Shown here piece after piece: positions 50,915-60,439 of a stretch of 64,000 bases of DNA (position 1 is the first letter of the stretch; every line of letters begins with the position of its first letter). Source of the stretch: DATATB01 sp036268995 (GTDB lineage: Bacteria; Planctomycetota; Planctomycetia; Pirellulales; PNKZ01). Both the position numbers and the translations under genes were made by a program. Under the pieces are notes generated by a model. The model saw only the letters and a list, made by a program, of their open reading frames with translations, was not told the origin of the DNA and ran no database searches. The stretch spans positions 1 through 64,000 of the forward strand of contig DATATB010000011.1 in NCBI GenBank assembly GCA_036268995.1, in the 5' to 3' direction.

Positions 50915-53389
50915 ATGTCTGTCAGCAATTTGCGCGTGATCGCGCTGGCGCTCATCGTTGCGGCATCGTCGTTGGTCGGGTCTTCACTGGCGGCCGAACC
51001 CGCCAAGCCGGCGGCCAAGAGCGAGCCGGCCAAGCCTGCTCCGGCGGCCAAGGCTGCGCCCGCTGGTGCGGCTCCGGCCAAGACCGCGGCCGTCATGCCA
51101 AAGATCAACTACGCCGAGCACATCCAACCGATCTTCCGCGAGCATTGCTACAGTTGCCACAGCCAGGACACGGCGAAAAGCGACCTGGCACTTGATTCGT
51201 ATGCCGCGGCCATGCGAGGCGGCGCCGGTGGCGAAGTGGTATTGGCCGGCGACCTCGAGAGCTCGCGGCTGTGGATGCTCATTTCGCATCAAGAAACGCC
51301 CAAGATGCCGCCCGAGCAGGACAAGCTGGCCGAGGCCAAGCTGTCGCTCGTCAAGCAGTGGATCCTGGAAGGTGCGTTGGAAAGTGCCGGCTCGAAGGCC
51401 AAGGCCAAGCCCAAGACCAACCTGGAACTGAAAGTCACGAGTGGCTCCGCGAAGCCCAGCGGCCCGCCGCCCATGCCGTCAGGGCTGGGGCGCGAGCCGT
51501 ATGTCTACACTCCCCGGGCCGGAGCCGTCACCGCCATCGCCGCCAGTCCCTGGGCGCCGCTGGTGGCCATCGCCGGTCAGAAGCAAGTGTTGCTCTACAA
51601 CTCCGACACGGGCGAACTGCTCGGCGTGCTGCCATTTCCCGAGGGGCGCGTGCAGGTGCTCAAATTCAGCCGCAGCGGCGGCATCTTGCTGGCCGGCGGC
51701 GGCCGCGGCGGCCAGTCGGGCCGCGTCGTGCTGTTCGACGTCAAGACCGGCAAGCGCGTGGGCGAGGTCGGCGATGAACTCGACGTCGTGCTGGCCGCCG
51801 ATATCAACGACGACCACACCCTGGTGGCGCTGGGCGGCCCGCGGCGGATTGTCCGCGTGTATTCGGTCGCCGAGGGTACCGTCGAGTACGAAATTCGCAA
51901 GCATACCGACTGGATCTACGCGCTCGAGTTCAGTCCCGACGGCGTGCTGCTGGCCACCGCTGACCGCAGCGCCGGCTTGTTTGTCTGGGAAGCCGACACG
52001 GGCCGCGAGTTTCAGAATCTCACTGGCCACACGGCCGGCGTCACCGACGTGAGCTGGCGCAGCGACGCCAATTTGCTGGCAAGTTCCAGCGAAGACGGCA
52101 CGATCCGCTTGTGGGAAATGGACAACGGCAAGCAAGTGAAAAGCTGGCCCGCTCACAGCGGCGGCACCACCGCCGTGATGTATGCCCGCGATGGCCGGTT
52201 GGTCTCGGCGGGCCGCGACAATCAAGCCAGGCTGTGGGACGGCAACGGCAAGAACCTGAAGGCGTTCGGTCCATTCAGCGACCAGGTGCTGGAAGCGGCC
52301 ATCACGCACGATGGCGGCCGCGTGGTTGCCGGCGATTGGACCGGTGAGATTCGCCTGTATGGCACGGCTGACGGCGCACTGGTAGCGCGATTGCTGGAGA
52401 ATCCGCCGACGCTGGCGATGCTGATCGAAGGCGAAACGCAGCGAGCCGGCCAGTTCGAGGCGGAGGCCAAAAAGCTGGCAGCCGAAGTCGAACAGTTGGA
52501 CCGCGCGGCCAAGGTCGCCGCAGCGGCAACCCAAGCGGCTGCGGCGCAGGCGCAAGCGGCGGCAGCAGAGCTCAAACGGCTGCAAGCACTTCGCCCGCAG
52601 CTTGAGAAGTCGATCGTCGACAAGACGGCCGCCGGCAAAAAGGCTCACGAGGCGCTGGCCGCTGTGCGGGCCGCGGCCGCAAAGGTCCAAGCCGACGAAA
52701 CTCCGGCCCACCGTGCGGCCAATCACAACAATGGCGCGTGGCGTGCGGCTGTCGAGCGCGTGGCAAAGCTCGATCAAGAGATCTCGCGCGCGGCCGACAA
52801 GTTGCAAGCGGCAAAAAAGACGCTCGCCGATAAGCAAGCGCAGCTCGAAAAATTCAAAGCTGATAAGGCCGCGGCAGCCAAGGACGCGAACCGGGGCAAG
52901 AAGCTTGCCAATGAGGTGGCGGAACTCCAGCGGCAAGTGAAATCGCTGGAAGCGGCATTGGCCGCGGTCACGGAAAAAAAGACCGCAGCTGCCAAGCCCA
53001 TCGACAAGCTGCTAGCCGACAAGACCGCCGCCGATATGTTGTTGGCCGAAAAGGTCGCGGCCGCTAAGCAGGCAAGCGACAAGGTGGCCCAAGCGCAGGC
53101 CGCCGCCCGGGCTGGCGACCAAGAGCGGGCTGCTTTGTCCAAGTCGCTGACCGAAACCACGGCGGCATTGAAGGCCGCGACGGCCAAGGCTCCGCAATAC
53201 CAGGCCGCAGTGGACAAGGCCCGCGTCGCACAAGCGGCCGTCGAAAAGACACTGGCCGACAAGCGGCCGGCCGTGCAAGCTGCGAGCACTGCGGCCGCCG
53301 CCGCCAAAGCTAGCGCCGAGCGAGCGCGGCAAGAAAAAGCCCAGCTCGACAAGCTTCGCACCGCCCAGGTCAACGCGCCGCAGCCGTAG
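50915..53389 (+). CDS. PSCyt1-WD40-coiled-coil fusion protein
   Basis: 824 residues. A signal peptide (1-27) and an Ala/Lys/Pro-rich spacer lead to a PSCyt1 cytochrome domain with C78-Y-S-C-H82 and PKMPPEQDKL. A WD40 propeller (~195-490) follows, with blades such as ILLAGGGRGGQSGRVVLFDV and NLLASSSEDGTIRLWEMDNG. The last ~310 residues are one long, Ala/Lys/Gln-rich coiled coil with regular heptads. The three parts are fused in one reading frame with no sign of frameshift. It would be periplasmic, possibly tethering a haem-bearing propeller to the wall or to partner proteins. It is the last gene of the DUF1501/PPC/DUF1549 cluster. Confidence 0.88.
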   Translation: MSVSNLRVIALALIVAASSLVGSSLAAEPAKPAAKSEPAKPAPAAKAAPAGAAPAKTAAVMPKINYAEHIQPIFREHCYSCHSQDTAKSDLALDSYAAAMRGGAGGEVVLAGDLESSRLWMLISHQETPKMPPEQDKLAEAKLSLVKQWILEGALESAGSKAKAKPKTNLELKVTSGSAKPSGPPPMPSGLGREPYVYTPRAGAVTAIAASPWAPLVAIAGQKQVLLYNSDTGELLGVLPFPEGRVQVLKFSRSGGILLAGGGRGGQSGRVVLFDVKTGKRVGEVGDELDVVLAADINDDHTLVALGGPRRIVRVYSVAEGTVEYEIRKHTDWIYALEFSPDGVLLATADRSAGLFVWEADTGREFQNLTGHTAGVTDVSWRSDANLLASSSEDGTIRLWEMDNGKQVKSWPAHSGGTTAVMYARDGRLVSAGRDNQARLWDGNGKNLKAFGPFSDQVLEAAITHDGGRVVAGDWTGEIRLYGTADGALVARLLENPPTLAMLIEGETQRAGQFEAEAKKLAAEVEQLDRAAKVAAAATQAAAAQAQAAAAELKRLQALRPQLEKSIVDKTAAGKKAHEALAAVRAAAAKVQADETPAHRAANHNNGAWRAAVERVAKLDQEISRAADKLQAAKKTLADKQAQLEKFKADKAAAAKDANRGKKLANEVAELQRQVKSLEAALAAVTEKKTAAAKPIDKLLADKTAADMLLAEKVAAAKQASDKVAQAQAAARAGDQERAALSKSLTETTAALKAATAKAPQYQAAVDKARVAQAAVEKTLADKRPAVQAASTAAAAAKASAERARQEKAQLDKLRTAQVNAPQP

Positions 53390-53790
53390 TCCTGGCAGCG
53401 GCTTTGCTCGCTTCCCGCGCTTCCCTTCTTTTCCGCGTCGCGATCCTAATCGCGACTTCGGCGGCGATAGCAGCTTCGTTCATTGCTGCGATTTCCGGTT
53501 TCTTCATCGGCAGTTGCAACCGCAAGCGGGCCGCCGGCCGGCCGCTGTGAATATGCGGTGACTTTTCCGATTTTGACGATTCCTGAAAGTTTAACGGCTG
53601 ATAGGCCGATAGATAGCGTGCCGTGAAGTCTCTACTCGGGGGATGCGCGCAGCCAGCAGGCTGCTAAGCAATCTCCGAAGAATGCCTCACGCATGCCGAC
53701 CAGCAGCCGCCTTTCGGGCGACAGCAATCGGCCGGTATCCGACTCGCGATCCTTCGGGAAGTCCGAAAAACCAGCAGGGAAGCGGAATTC
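53390..53790. other. Intergenic region before the TolC-like gene
   Basis: About 400 bases. A perfect 8-bp hairpin GTCGCGAT-CCTA-ATCGCGAC (53437-53456) lies shortly after the WD40 gene stop and may terminate it. A TTGACG box at 53573 lacks a good -10 partner. No gene is seen. Confidence 0.45.
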
Positions 53791-56058
53791 ATGAGCCGGC
53801 AAGCAATCGCCTTGGTCCTCGCGTTCGCGTCTGTCACCGTGTCGTTGAGCGGCTGCACGCCCACGCAGCCGTTCTATTTCATGGATGACAAGGATCTCTC
53901 GCACTACAAGGGCGTGGCGACGCAGATCGAAACGCCGGACGTTGATTCCGACCGGATCAACGAAGTTCAGGACGCCCAGCCGCCGCTAACGGTGGCCAAC
54001 GCCGAGGCGCGTGAGATCTGGGATTTGACGCTGCAAGAGGCGATCCAGATTGCCGTCTCCAACAGCAAGGTGATGCGTTCGCTGGGCGTGCAGGCATTCG
54101 TGCCCACGACATTCTCGGGCGGCACGCGCTTCGGCGACCCGACGCGTTTGTCCACCACGCCGACGAGCGTGCCCTCGACGTACACGCCTTCGATTATCGA
54201 GAGCGATCCGCGCTTCGGCACCGAAGCGGCGCTATCGGCCTTCGACGCACAGTTGAGCAGCAGCTTGTTCTGGTACAAGAACGATCAGCCGCAGAACATC
54301 AGCAACACTTCGGCCCTGTCGTTGTACCAGGCTTCGATCTTTCGCCAGGACCTGATGCAGGACCAAACGCAGATCAGCAAGCGGCTGGTCACCGGTGGTA
54401 CGGCTTACCTGCGCCAATACACGATCTACAACCAGAACAATAACGGCGCGAACATCTACCCCAGCGTGTGGACGCCGTATATCGAAGCCGAGTTCTCGCA
54501 CCCCTTGTTGCAGGGGGCCGGCACACAGTTCAACCGCATCGCCACGTCGGCCCAGACGGGCTCCAGCGGCGGCAACAACATCCCCGGTTATTACAATGGC
54601 GTGGTCATCGCCCGCATCAATCACGACATTGCCCTGGCCGACCTCGAGGTGGGAGCACGCAACCTGGTGGACGAAGTGGAGACGGCCTACTGGCGTCTGT
54701 ACTTCAACTATCGCGACCTGGACGCCAAGATGGTCGGCCGCGACAGCGCCTTGCAGACCTGGCGCAAGATCCACGCCTTGTTCCAGGAAAGTGCGCGTGG
54801 CGGCGAAGCGGAAAAGGAAGCCCAGGCACGGGCCCAGTACTTTCTGTTCCGCGGCCAGGTCGAGGCCGCGCTGAGCGACCTGTACACGTCCGAGAACCAG
54901 GTCCGGTTCATCATGGGCCTGGCGGCCACCGACGGCCGGTTGATCCGTCCGTCCGACGAGCCGACCACCGCCCGGGTGCAGTTCGATTGGTACGAAGTAC
55001 ACGCCGAGGCCCTGGCCCGCAGCCCCGAACTGCGGCAAGAGCGGTGGCGCGTGAAGCAGCACGAGCTGCAACTGGCCGCCAGCAAGAGCTTCCTGCTGCC
55101 GACCTTGAACGTCGATGCCTTGTATCGCTGGCGCGGTTTTGGCAACAACTTGGGCGGCCCGGTCCAAAGTGGCATCTACGGCAGTCCGACCAGTCCACCT
55201 TTCCAAAATGCCTATCAAACCCTGCTTAGCGGTGCCTTCCAGGAATGGCAGTTAGGTTTCAACTTCAACATGCCGCTGGGCTTCCGCCAGGGTCTGGCCG
55301 CCGTGCGGAACGAACAATTGCAACTGGCCCGCGAACGCGCGGTCTTGCAAGACCAGGAACTAGAGCTTTCACACCAATTGGCCAACGCGATTCGCAGCCT
55401 CGACCGCTTCTATATGTTGAGCCAGACGAACTTCAATCGTCGCGTCGCCTCGCAAAAGCAGGTGGATGCGGTCCGGGCTGCTTACGAGACGCAAACGGTG
55501 ACGCTCGATTTGTTGCTCGAAGCGCAGCGTGCGCTGGCCGACTCGGAGAGTACTTATTACGATGCACTGTCGCTGTATAATCTGGCGATTTGCCAAGTTC
55601 ATTTGCGCAAGAATTCGCTGCTGGAATACAATGGCGTACACATGGCCGAAGGGCCCTGGGCAGACAAAGCGTACTTCGACGCACGCAAGCGGGCCCGCGA
55701 ACGCGACGCCGGGTTGTTCGTCAACTACGGCTTCGCCCGACCCAACGTGATCAGCCGCGGCGCGATCAACCAGTTCTACGGCCGCGACAATGGTGTGATT
55801 CCAGACAACGGTGGCAACAACCAATCGGGCGAGAATATTCCGGCCGGCAAACTGACTCCTGAGCCGGGCAATATCCCGGGCGGCGATGATGGCACTCCGC
55901 CGGCGTCGGCCCCGGCCGGAAAAGAGGCCGGATTGCCTTCGGGTGACTTCAACGCCGCACTCAATAACGCGCCAGCCAACGACGATGAAGCTATCCAGGA
56001 TTATTCGATTGGTCGAGCTAATCAGTCTACTCCAGGTTGGACGGGGACAAAACGTTAG
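53791..56058 (+). CDS. TolC-family outer-membrane efflux lipoprotein
   Basis: 755 residues with a lipobox before Cys22 (SVTVSLSGCTPTQ), so it is probably lipid-anchored. The core (~80-620) shows the two coiled-coil halves of the OEP family: an N-terminal WDLTLQEAIQIAVSNSKVMRSLG, and a C-terminal block from SHQLANAIRSLDRFYMLSQTNF through LLLEAQRALADSESTYYDAL with the usual LYNLAICQVHL. The C-terminus (~650-755) is a Gly/Asn/Pro-rich extension not usual for the family. It could serve as channel for the mdtABC-like pump at 21.6 kb, but this is inference. The 3' end overlaps the WYL regulator gene by 74 bases. Confidence 0.88.
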   Translation: MSRQAIALVLAFASVTVSLSGCTPTQPFYFMDDKDLSHYKGVATQIETPDVDSDRINEVQDAQPPLTVANAEAREIWDLTLQEAIQIAVSNSKVMRSLGVQAFVPTTFSGGTRFGDPTRLSTTPTSVPSTYTPSIIESDPRFGTEAALSAFDAQLSSSLFWYKNDQPQNISNTSALSLYQASIFRQDLMQDQTQISKRLVTGGTAYLRQYTIYNQNNNGANIYPSVWTPYIEAEFSHPLLQGAGTQFNRIATSAQTGSSGGNNIPGYYNGVVIARINHDIALADLEVGARNLVDEVETAYWRLYFNYRDLDAKMVGRDSALQTWRKIHALFQESARGGEAEKEAQARAQYFLFRGQVEAALSDLYTSENQVRFIMGLAATDGRLIRPSDEPTTARVQFDWYEVHAEALARSPELRQERWRVKQHELQLAASKSFLLPTLNVDALYRWRGFGNNLGGPVQSGIYGSPTSPPFQNAYQTLLSGAFQEWQLGFNFNMPLGFRQGLAAVRNEQLQLARERAVLQDQELELSHQLANAIRSLDRFYMLSQTNFNRRVASQKQVDAVRAAYETQTVTLDLLLEAQRALADSESTYYDALSLYNLAICQVHLRKNSLLEYNGVHMAEGPWADKAYFDARKRARERDAGLFVNYGFARPNVISRGAINQFYGRDNGVIPDNGGNNQSGENIPAGKLTPEPGNIPGGDDGTPPASAPAGKEAGLPSGDFNAALNNAPANDDEAIQDYSIGRANQSTPGWTGTKR

Positions 56059-56959
56059 CTCGCTGGCCCAAGGCTGCGGAGTCTGCCGCCGCACCATCTT
56101 TCGCGATCTCGACGTGTTGCGGGCGGCCAGCGTGCCGGTGGAGTTCGATGGCGAAGGCGGGCGCTACCGGCTGCGCGGCTCGCATCTGCTGCCGCCCACC
56201 AATTTCACGCCGCAGGAAGCCCTGTCGCTGTTGGTGCTGTGCCACGAGTTGGGCCGGGCCGGCGGGATTCCCTGTCAGGGGCCGGCTGCCAAGGCGGCCG
56301 TCAAACTGGAAAGCAACCTGCCGCCGCGCCTGCGCGACTATCTTCGCGACGCCACGCAAGCCGTGCGCATCCGCCTGGACGCCAGCAATCCGCTGGCGTC
56401 GCACGAATCCGTCTACGACCAACTGCTGGTGGCGGCCGCCCAGCGGCGGCAGGTGCGGATCGAGTACGACAGCCTCACCGAGTGGAGCCGCATCAGCACC
56501 CGGCTGAGCCCCTACCGCTTGCTGTTCAGCCGGCGTAGCTGGTACATCGTGGGCCGATCGTCGCTGCATCGCGGCGTGCGGACGTTCAACCTGTCGCGCG
56601 TCCACAGCCTCGAGCCGCTGGACACCGGGTTCAACCTCCCCCGCGGTTTTAGCATCGAACGCTATTTGCGCAACGCCTGGCACCTGATCCCCGAGCGCGG
56701 CGGCGACCAGCACGTAGTGATTCGCTTCGAAAAGATGGTGGCCCAGAACGTGGCCGAAGTCGCCTGGCACAAGACGCAGCGGGTGCGCCTGCTCAGCGAC
56801 GGGCGGCTCGATTTTCACGTCACCGTCTCCGGCCTGCACGAGATCTCCTGGTGGGTGCTCGGCTATGGCGACCAGGCCGAAGTGCTGCGTCCCAAAAAGC
56901 TCCGCGATCTCGTCGTGCAGCGTGCCCAGAGCATGCTCAAGCGCTACGAGCCCTCCTAA
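55985..56959 (+). CDS. HTH/WYL-domain transcriptional regulator
   Basis: 324 residues from the ATG at 55985. A winged helix-turn-helix (~1-60: IIRLVELISLLQVGRGQNVS, CGVCRRTIFRDLDVLRAASV) precedes a WYL ligand-sensing domain (~145-225: RIEYDSLTEWSRISTRLSPY, SRRSWYIVGRSSLHRGVRTFNLSRV) and a WCX-type C-terminal domain. WYL regulators often bind single-stranded nucleic acid or ligands and control defence or metabolic genes. The first 74 bases overlap the TolC-like gene in another frame. No Shine-Dalgarno is evident, so translation may depend on the upstream gene. Confidence 0.88.
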   Translation: MKLSRIIRLVELISLLQVGRGQNVSSLAQGCGVCRRTIFRDLDVLRAASVPVEFDGEGGRYRLRGSHLLPPTNFTPQEALSLLVLCHELGRAGGIPCQGPAAKAAVKLESNLPPRLRDYLRDATQAVRIRLDASNPLASHESVYDQLLVAAAQRRQVRIEYDSLTEWSRISTRLSPYRLLFSRRSWYIVGRSSLHRGVRTFNLSRVHSLEPLDTGFNLPRGFSIERYLRNAWHLIPERGGDQHVVIRFEKMVAQNVAEVAWHKTQRVRLLSDGRLDFHVTVSGLHEISWWVLGYGDQAEVLRPKKLRDLVVQRAQSMLKRYEPS

Positions 56960-57160
56960 CGGAGCCAAGCGCGTCGCTTCGGGAGTTGGCGATAGCACCG
57001 CTAGCCTGTACCGAAGAGTCCAGCCAGCAACTGGCATTGACGCATGCTGGCGGATGAATCAACTTACGCGCTGAATGGTAACCACCGATACCATGCTCAC
57101 GCGCGGCTGGCAGGCGCGATTGTGGCTTGCGCCGAAGTCCTGGCTGGCGGAGGACCTCCG

Positions 57161-58294
57161 ATGATGCACGTCCAAGAATCAGCTTGCTTTGAAGCAGCCG
57201 ATCAAACGGCGCGGCGCCAGCCAAGCGTGTCCGTCGTGCTTTCGTTCTTTAACGAGCAAGAAGTGCTTCCCGAGCTGATTCAACGGCTGCGCGCGGTGCT
57301 CGGCCAGCAGCAACGATCCGGCCGAATCGCCAGCTACGAATTGATTTTCGTCAACGACGCGTCGACCGATCATTCGCTCGAGGTCCTCTTGCGCGAGGCA
57401 GCCGGCCTCGACGACATTCGCGTCTTGAATATGTCGCGCAATTTCGGTGTCAGCCCCTGCGTGCTGGCCGGCATGCAGCACGCTTCCGGCGATGCCGTGA
57501 TTTACATGGACGCTGATCTCCAGGATCCACCCGAGGTGATCCCGGAGTTGATTCGCGCTTGGACCGACAATCCGGGCATCGAGGTAGTCCATACCGTCCG
57601 GCGCTCCCGCGCCGGCGAGTCGCGGGCCAAGCTCTGGCTGACGCGCTGCGGCTATTGGATTCTGCGCCAGGTCGCCAATGTCGATCTCCGCATCGAAGCC
57701 GGAGATTTCAAGCTCCTGTCGCGTTGCGCCGTGACGCATCTAGTCGCGCTGGGGGAGAAAAAACCCTTCATGCGAGGGCTGGTGAGCTGGATCGGCTTCC
57801 CGCAGGCCGAAGTGTACTACGACCGCTCGCCGCGTTTCGCTGGCAAGACCAAGTTCTTCGTGTGCGGCCGCAAAGTCGTTCGAAATTTCCTCGAATCCGC
57901 GCTGATTTCGTTTTCGGACACGCCCCTGCAGTTAGCCACCTATGCCGGGCTGGCCTCGTCCCTGGCGGCTTTCGCCTTGCTGCTACACGTGCTATTCGAA
58001 AAGCTGGCCGGCCACAATATTCCGGGATGGACGGCGATCATGACCGCCGTGTTATTCATTGGCGGAATCCAGATGTCCCTGCAGGGCATGATGGGCTTGT
58101 ACATCGGCTCGATTTACCAGGAAGTCAAACGGCGGCCCAACTACATCGTCGCCAGCAGCTACGGCCTGCCGAACCCGGTAGGGGTCGAGCTGACGAGGCG
58201 TTCAACGGATCTTTCAGGGCAACGCCGGCCGGCGCGGCCGCACGTGGCCGCGAATCCCAGCCGGCCACGGTCCGAGGTGGCGCAAGGCGGTTGA
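57161..58294 (+). CDS. GT2-family polyprenyl-phosphate glycosyltransferase
   Basis: Start at 57161 or 57164 (ATGATG) after GGAGGACC; the frame is open to 57044. About 377 residues. The GT-A domain has SVVLSFFNEQEVLPELIQRL, FVNDASTDHS and the metal-binding DAD at 117-119 (VIYMDADLQDPPEV). The C-terminal part carries two membrane helices (~285-345) and the motif MRGLVSWIGFPQAEVYYDRS. This matches GtrB/DPM1-like enzymes that load a sugar on undecaprenyl phosphate for transfer by membrane glycosyltransferases. The following genes encode large multi-spanning proteins that may be such transferases. Confidence 0.9.
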   Translation: MMHVQESACFEAADQTARRQPSVSVVLSFFNEQEVLPELIQRLRAVLGQQQRSGRIASYELIFVNDASTDHSLEVLLREAAGLDDIRVLNMSRNFGVSPCVLAGMQHASGDAVIYMDADLQDPPEVIPELIRAWTDNPGIEVVHTVRRSRAGESRAKLWLTRCGYWILRQVANVDLRIEAGDFKLLSRCAVTHLVALGEKKPFMRGLVSWIGFPQAEVYYDRSPRFAGKTKFFVCGRKVVRNFLESALISFSDTPLQLATYAGLASSLAAFALLLHVLFEKLAGHNIPGWTAIMTAVLFIGGIQMSLQGMMGLYIGSIYQEVKRRPNYIVASSYGLPNPVGVELTRRSTDLSGQRRPARPHVAANPSRPRSEVAQGG

Positions 58295-58402
58295 GCGGGC
58301 AGTGCTTGCTGCAAGCGCTGCCAGGCCGGGCGTTGCCCGCAAACGAGATAGGCCGATTGCGAAGAGCCGGCCCGATAACCTTTAAGTTCGAGGTGGTGAC
58401 AA

Positions 58403-60163
58403 ATGAAAATGGCATGGCGGTACATCGCGCGGTTTTCACTGGCGTGGCTCTGCTCATTCGTCTATTTGCTCGCCATTTATTTTCCCGCCGCTTCCATTCC
58501 CTTTGCCCATCAAGATCAATACCGCTATTTCATCGCCTACGGGCGCAACAACGAAGCGGTGAAGCAGAGCCGCGACGGCGACACACAGGGAGACTGGTTG
58601 CGCTTGATCGGACGGCCGGTTGCCGCCGAACTGGAGTACCAAATCTACAAACGCGTAAACACGGTGAGCGACCTGACTGCCGTCCGCGTGTTCGGCATCG
58701 GGCTGTTCGCCGCCGCCATGGCGATGTTTTTCTGCTATTTGTGCGAATTCAGACTCACCGCCGCCTCGGCATTCTGCCTGGCCGGCGCCGTGTTTGCGCT
58801 GCCGGGCGTGCAATTCTCGGTCTGCATGGCTTCGTACAACCACCCGGTGGCCCACATCCTGGCTTTGGCAAGCGCACTATTCATGCGGTTGGGCAGCCGG
58901 CTGGCAGCCGGCAAAAAGCACTGGTACCTGGATTATCGGCTGATTGCTTGCTATACGCTGTCGGTCGTGCTGCTGGTAGTCGCGCAATTATCATATCCAC
59001 CCAGCTCATTTGTCGTCCTGTTTCTCATCGGAGCGGAAATTGCGCTGCAGGGGACTGCCGAGTGGGCGACCACTCGACGTCATTTGATCCGTGATACGGC
59101 GCTGCTCGTCCTCGCTTGCGTCGTCTATTACTTGATCATCAAGCACTATTACGATTCACAAGGTGGGCATCCTCATCTCGGCTATCAGATCGAAATGAAC
59201 CTGGATCTGGCCGATCGTCTTCGCGGTTTCGTGGAACTATTGTTGTGGCCGATGTTCAATCTGTGGAATGTGCACGTCAGCACGCGGCTGGGCGTTGCGG
59301 TCGCCGGTTTCCTGGTTTCGGGGCTGGGCGTGATGTTTTGCCGCCAGCTCAGACCGGCGCGCCGCATTCCGCGGCAGATGCTCCCTGCCGCATCCCAGGC
59401 TTCCACGACGCGGGCGTCCGTGCGGTGGGCGAAGCCCCTCCGGCGACTCGGCCGAGGGCTGCAACTCATCGTCGCAATCGGGGGCGTTCTAGTACTGTCC
59501 GAAACAACTTTTATCGCCGCGCAGGTCAGGTGGACGCTCTACCGCACGCATTTCGCGTCCGCCGGCATCACGGTGCTGTTGCTGGCGGGCGCCGTTATGT
59601 GCTGGAGCCGCTTGCTTGCTCCACGCTGGCGCAGCAAGGCCGCCGCCGTGCTGGCCTGGGGCATGTTGTGCGGCGCGGGATTCGTGGCTCATGGCAACGT
59701 ATTGATGAACAGCCTGAATGACCGCCTTGAGTTGAGTTTCATTGGTTCGCAAATCGCGGCGCATGCCGGCGAGCCGATTAGCCGTATCCATGTCATCCAG
59801 GCTGTCAATGAGAGTTTTACCTTTAACGGGCGCGAGATCGTGCTATCCGGCGACGAGTTCAATGTGCCGTCGACACGACAGCCGGGTTTCATTGGTACCG
59901 CGGTCCGAACGGCCTTGCAGACCGTTTTTCAGCGCGACTCATTCCGTATTTGCGACGTTGCACACACGATCGCGGGCATTCAGTCGGCCGATAGCCAGGC
60001 GATCACCATCACCTACTCGGCACATGGCGAGCCGGTCCTGCCCTCTCCCCATACGGTGGTCATCGACATGGACGCCCTGCTGCGAATCGAGGCGCCGACC
60101 AAACGGCCGTGGGCTCCCCCGCTAACAACCGCCAGCGCCCCCGGCTCGCAGGCGGCGCGTTAG
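58403..60163 (+). CDS. Large multi-spanning membrane protein, possibly GT-C-like
   Basis: 586 residues with about 10 predicted membrane helices, starting with IARFSLAWLCSFVYLLAIYF. The first loop (SIPFAHQDQYRYFIAYGRNNEAVKQSRDGD) carries acidic residues, as in GT-C glycosyltransferases. The C-terminal ~120 residues are soluble. No catalytic signature is certain. It follows the GT2 gene by about 108 bases and shares layout with the next two genes, so it may take sugars from a lipid carrier; this is inference. Confidence 0.7.
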   Translation: MKMAWRYIARFSLAWLCSFVYLLAIYFPAASIPFAHQDQYRYFIAYGRNNEAVKQSRDGDTQGDWLRLIGRPVAAELEYQIYKRVNTVSDLTAVRVFGIGLFAAAMAMFFCYLCEFRLTAASAFCLAGAVFALPGVQFSVCMASYNHPVAHILALASALFMRLGSRLAAGKKHWYLDYRLIACYTLSVVLLVVAQLSYPPSSFVVLFLIGAEIALQGTAEWATTRRHLIRDTALLVLACVVYYLIIKHYYDSQGGHPHLGYQIEMNLDLADRLRGFVELLLWPMFNLWNVHVSTRLGVAVAGFLVSGLGVMFCRQLRPARRIPRQMLPAASQASTTRASVRWAKPLRRLGRGLQLIVAIGGVLVLSETTFIAAQVRWTLYRTHFASAGITVLLLAGAVMCWSRLLAPRWRSKAAAVLAWGMLCGAGFVAHGNVLMNSLNDRLELSFIGSQIAAHAGEPISRIHVIQAVNESFTFNGREIVLSGDEFNVPSTRQPGFIGTAVRTALQTVFQRDSFRICDVAHTIAGIQSADSQAITITYSAHGEPVLPSPHTVVIDMDALLRIEAPTKRPWAPPLTTASAPGSQAAR

Positions 60164-60439
60164 CGGTCGTTGGCGCCGAGCGAGTACGCGCGCTCCCATC
60201 TCAACCGTTCGATCGCCGAGCGCGCCAAATCGGATCGTTTCGCTGGCCGAGATATCAAGCTGGCAGCACGCACTACTGCCATTGACCCAAACTGCCTGGC
60301 AGATTCTGATGCCGCCCGAATTCTGGTTTCTGGCGGCCCGCAACTTAAGTGCCGGTTGCATTGGCCGCCGACCATGCCTGCGGCTTGCTCGATGGCAGTC
60401 GTAAAGACGTCCAGTTAATTAGTTTGGGACGCCCCGCTT

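Noticed and set aside
51479..52936. 485-residue antisense frame over the cytochrome-WD40 gene
   Set aside because: Shadow of the repeat-rich WD40 and coiled-coil coding sequence.
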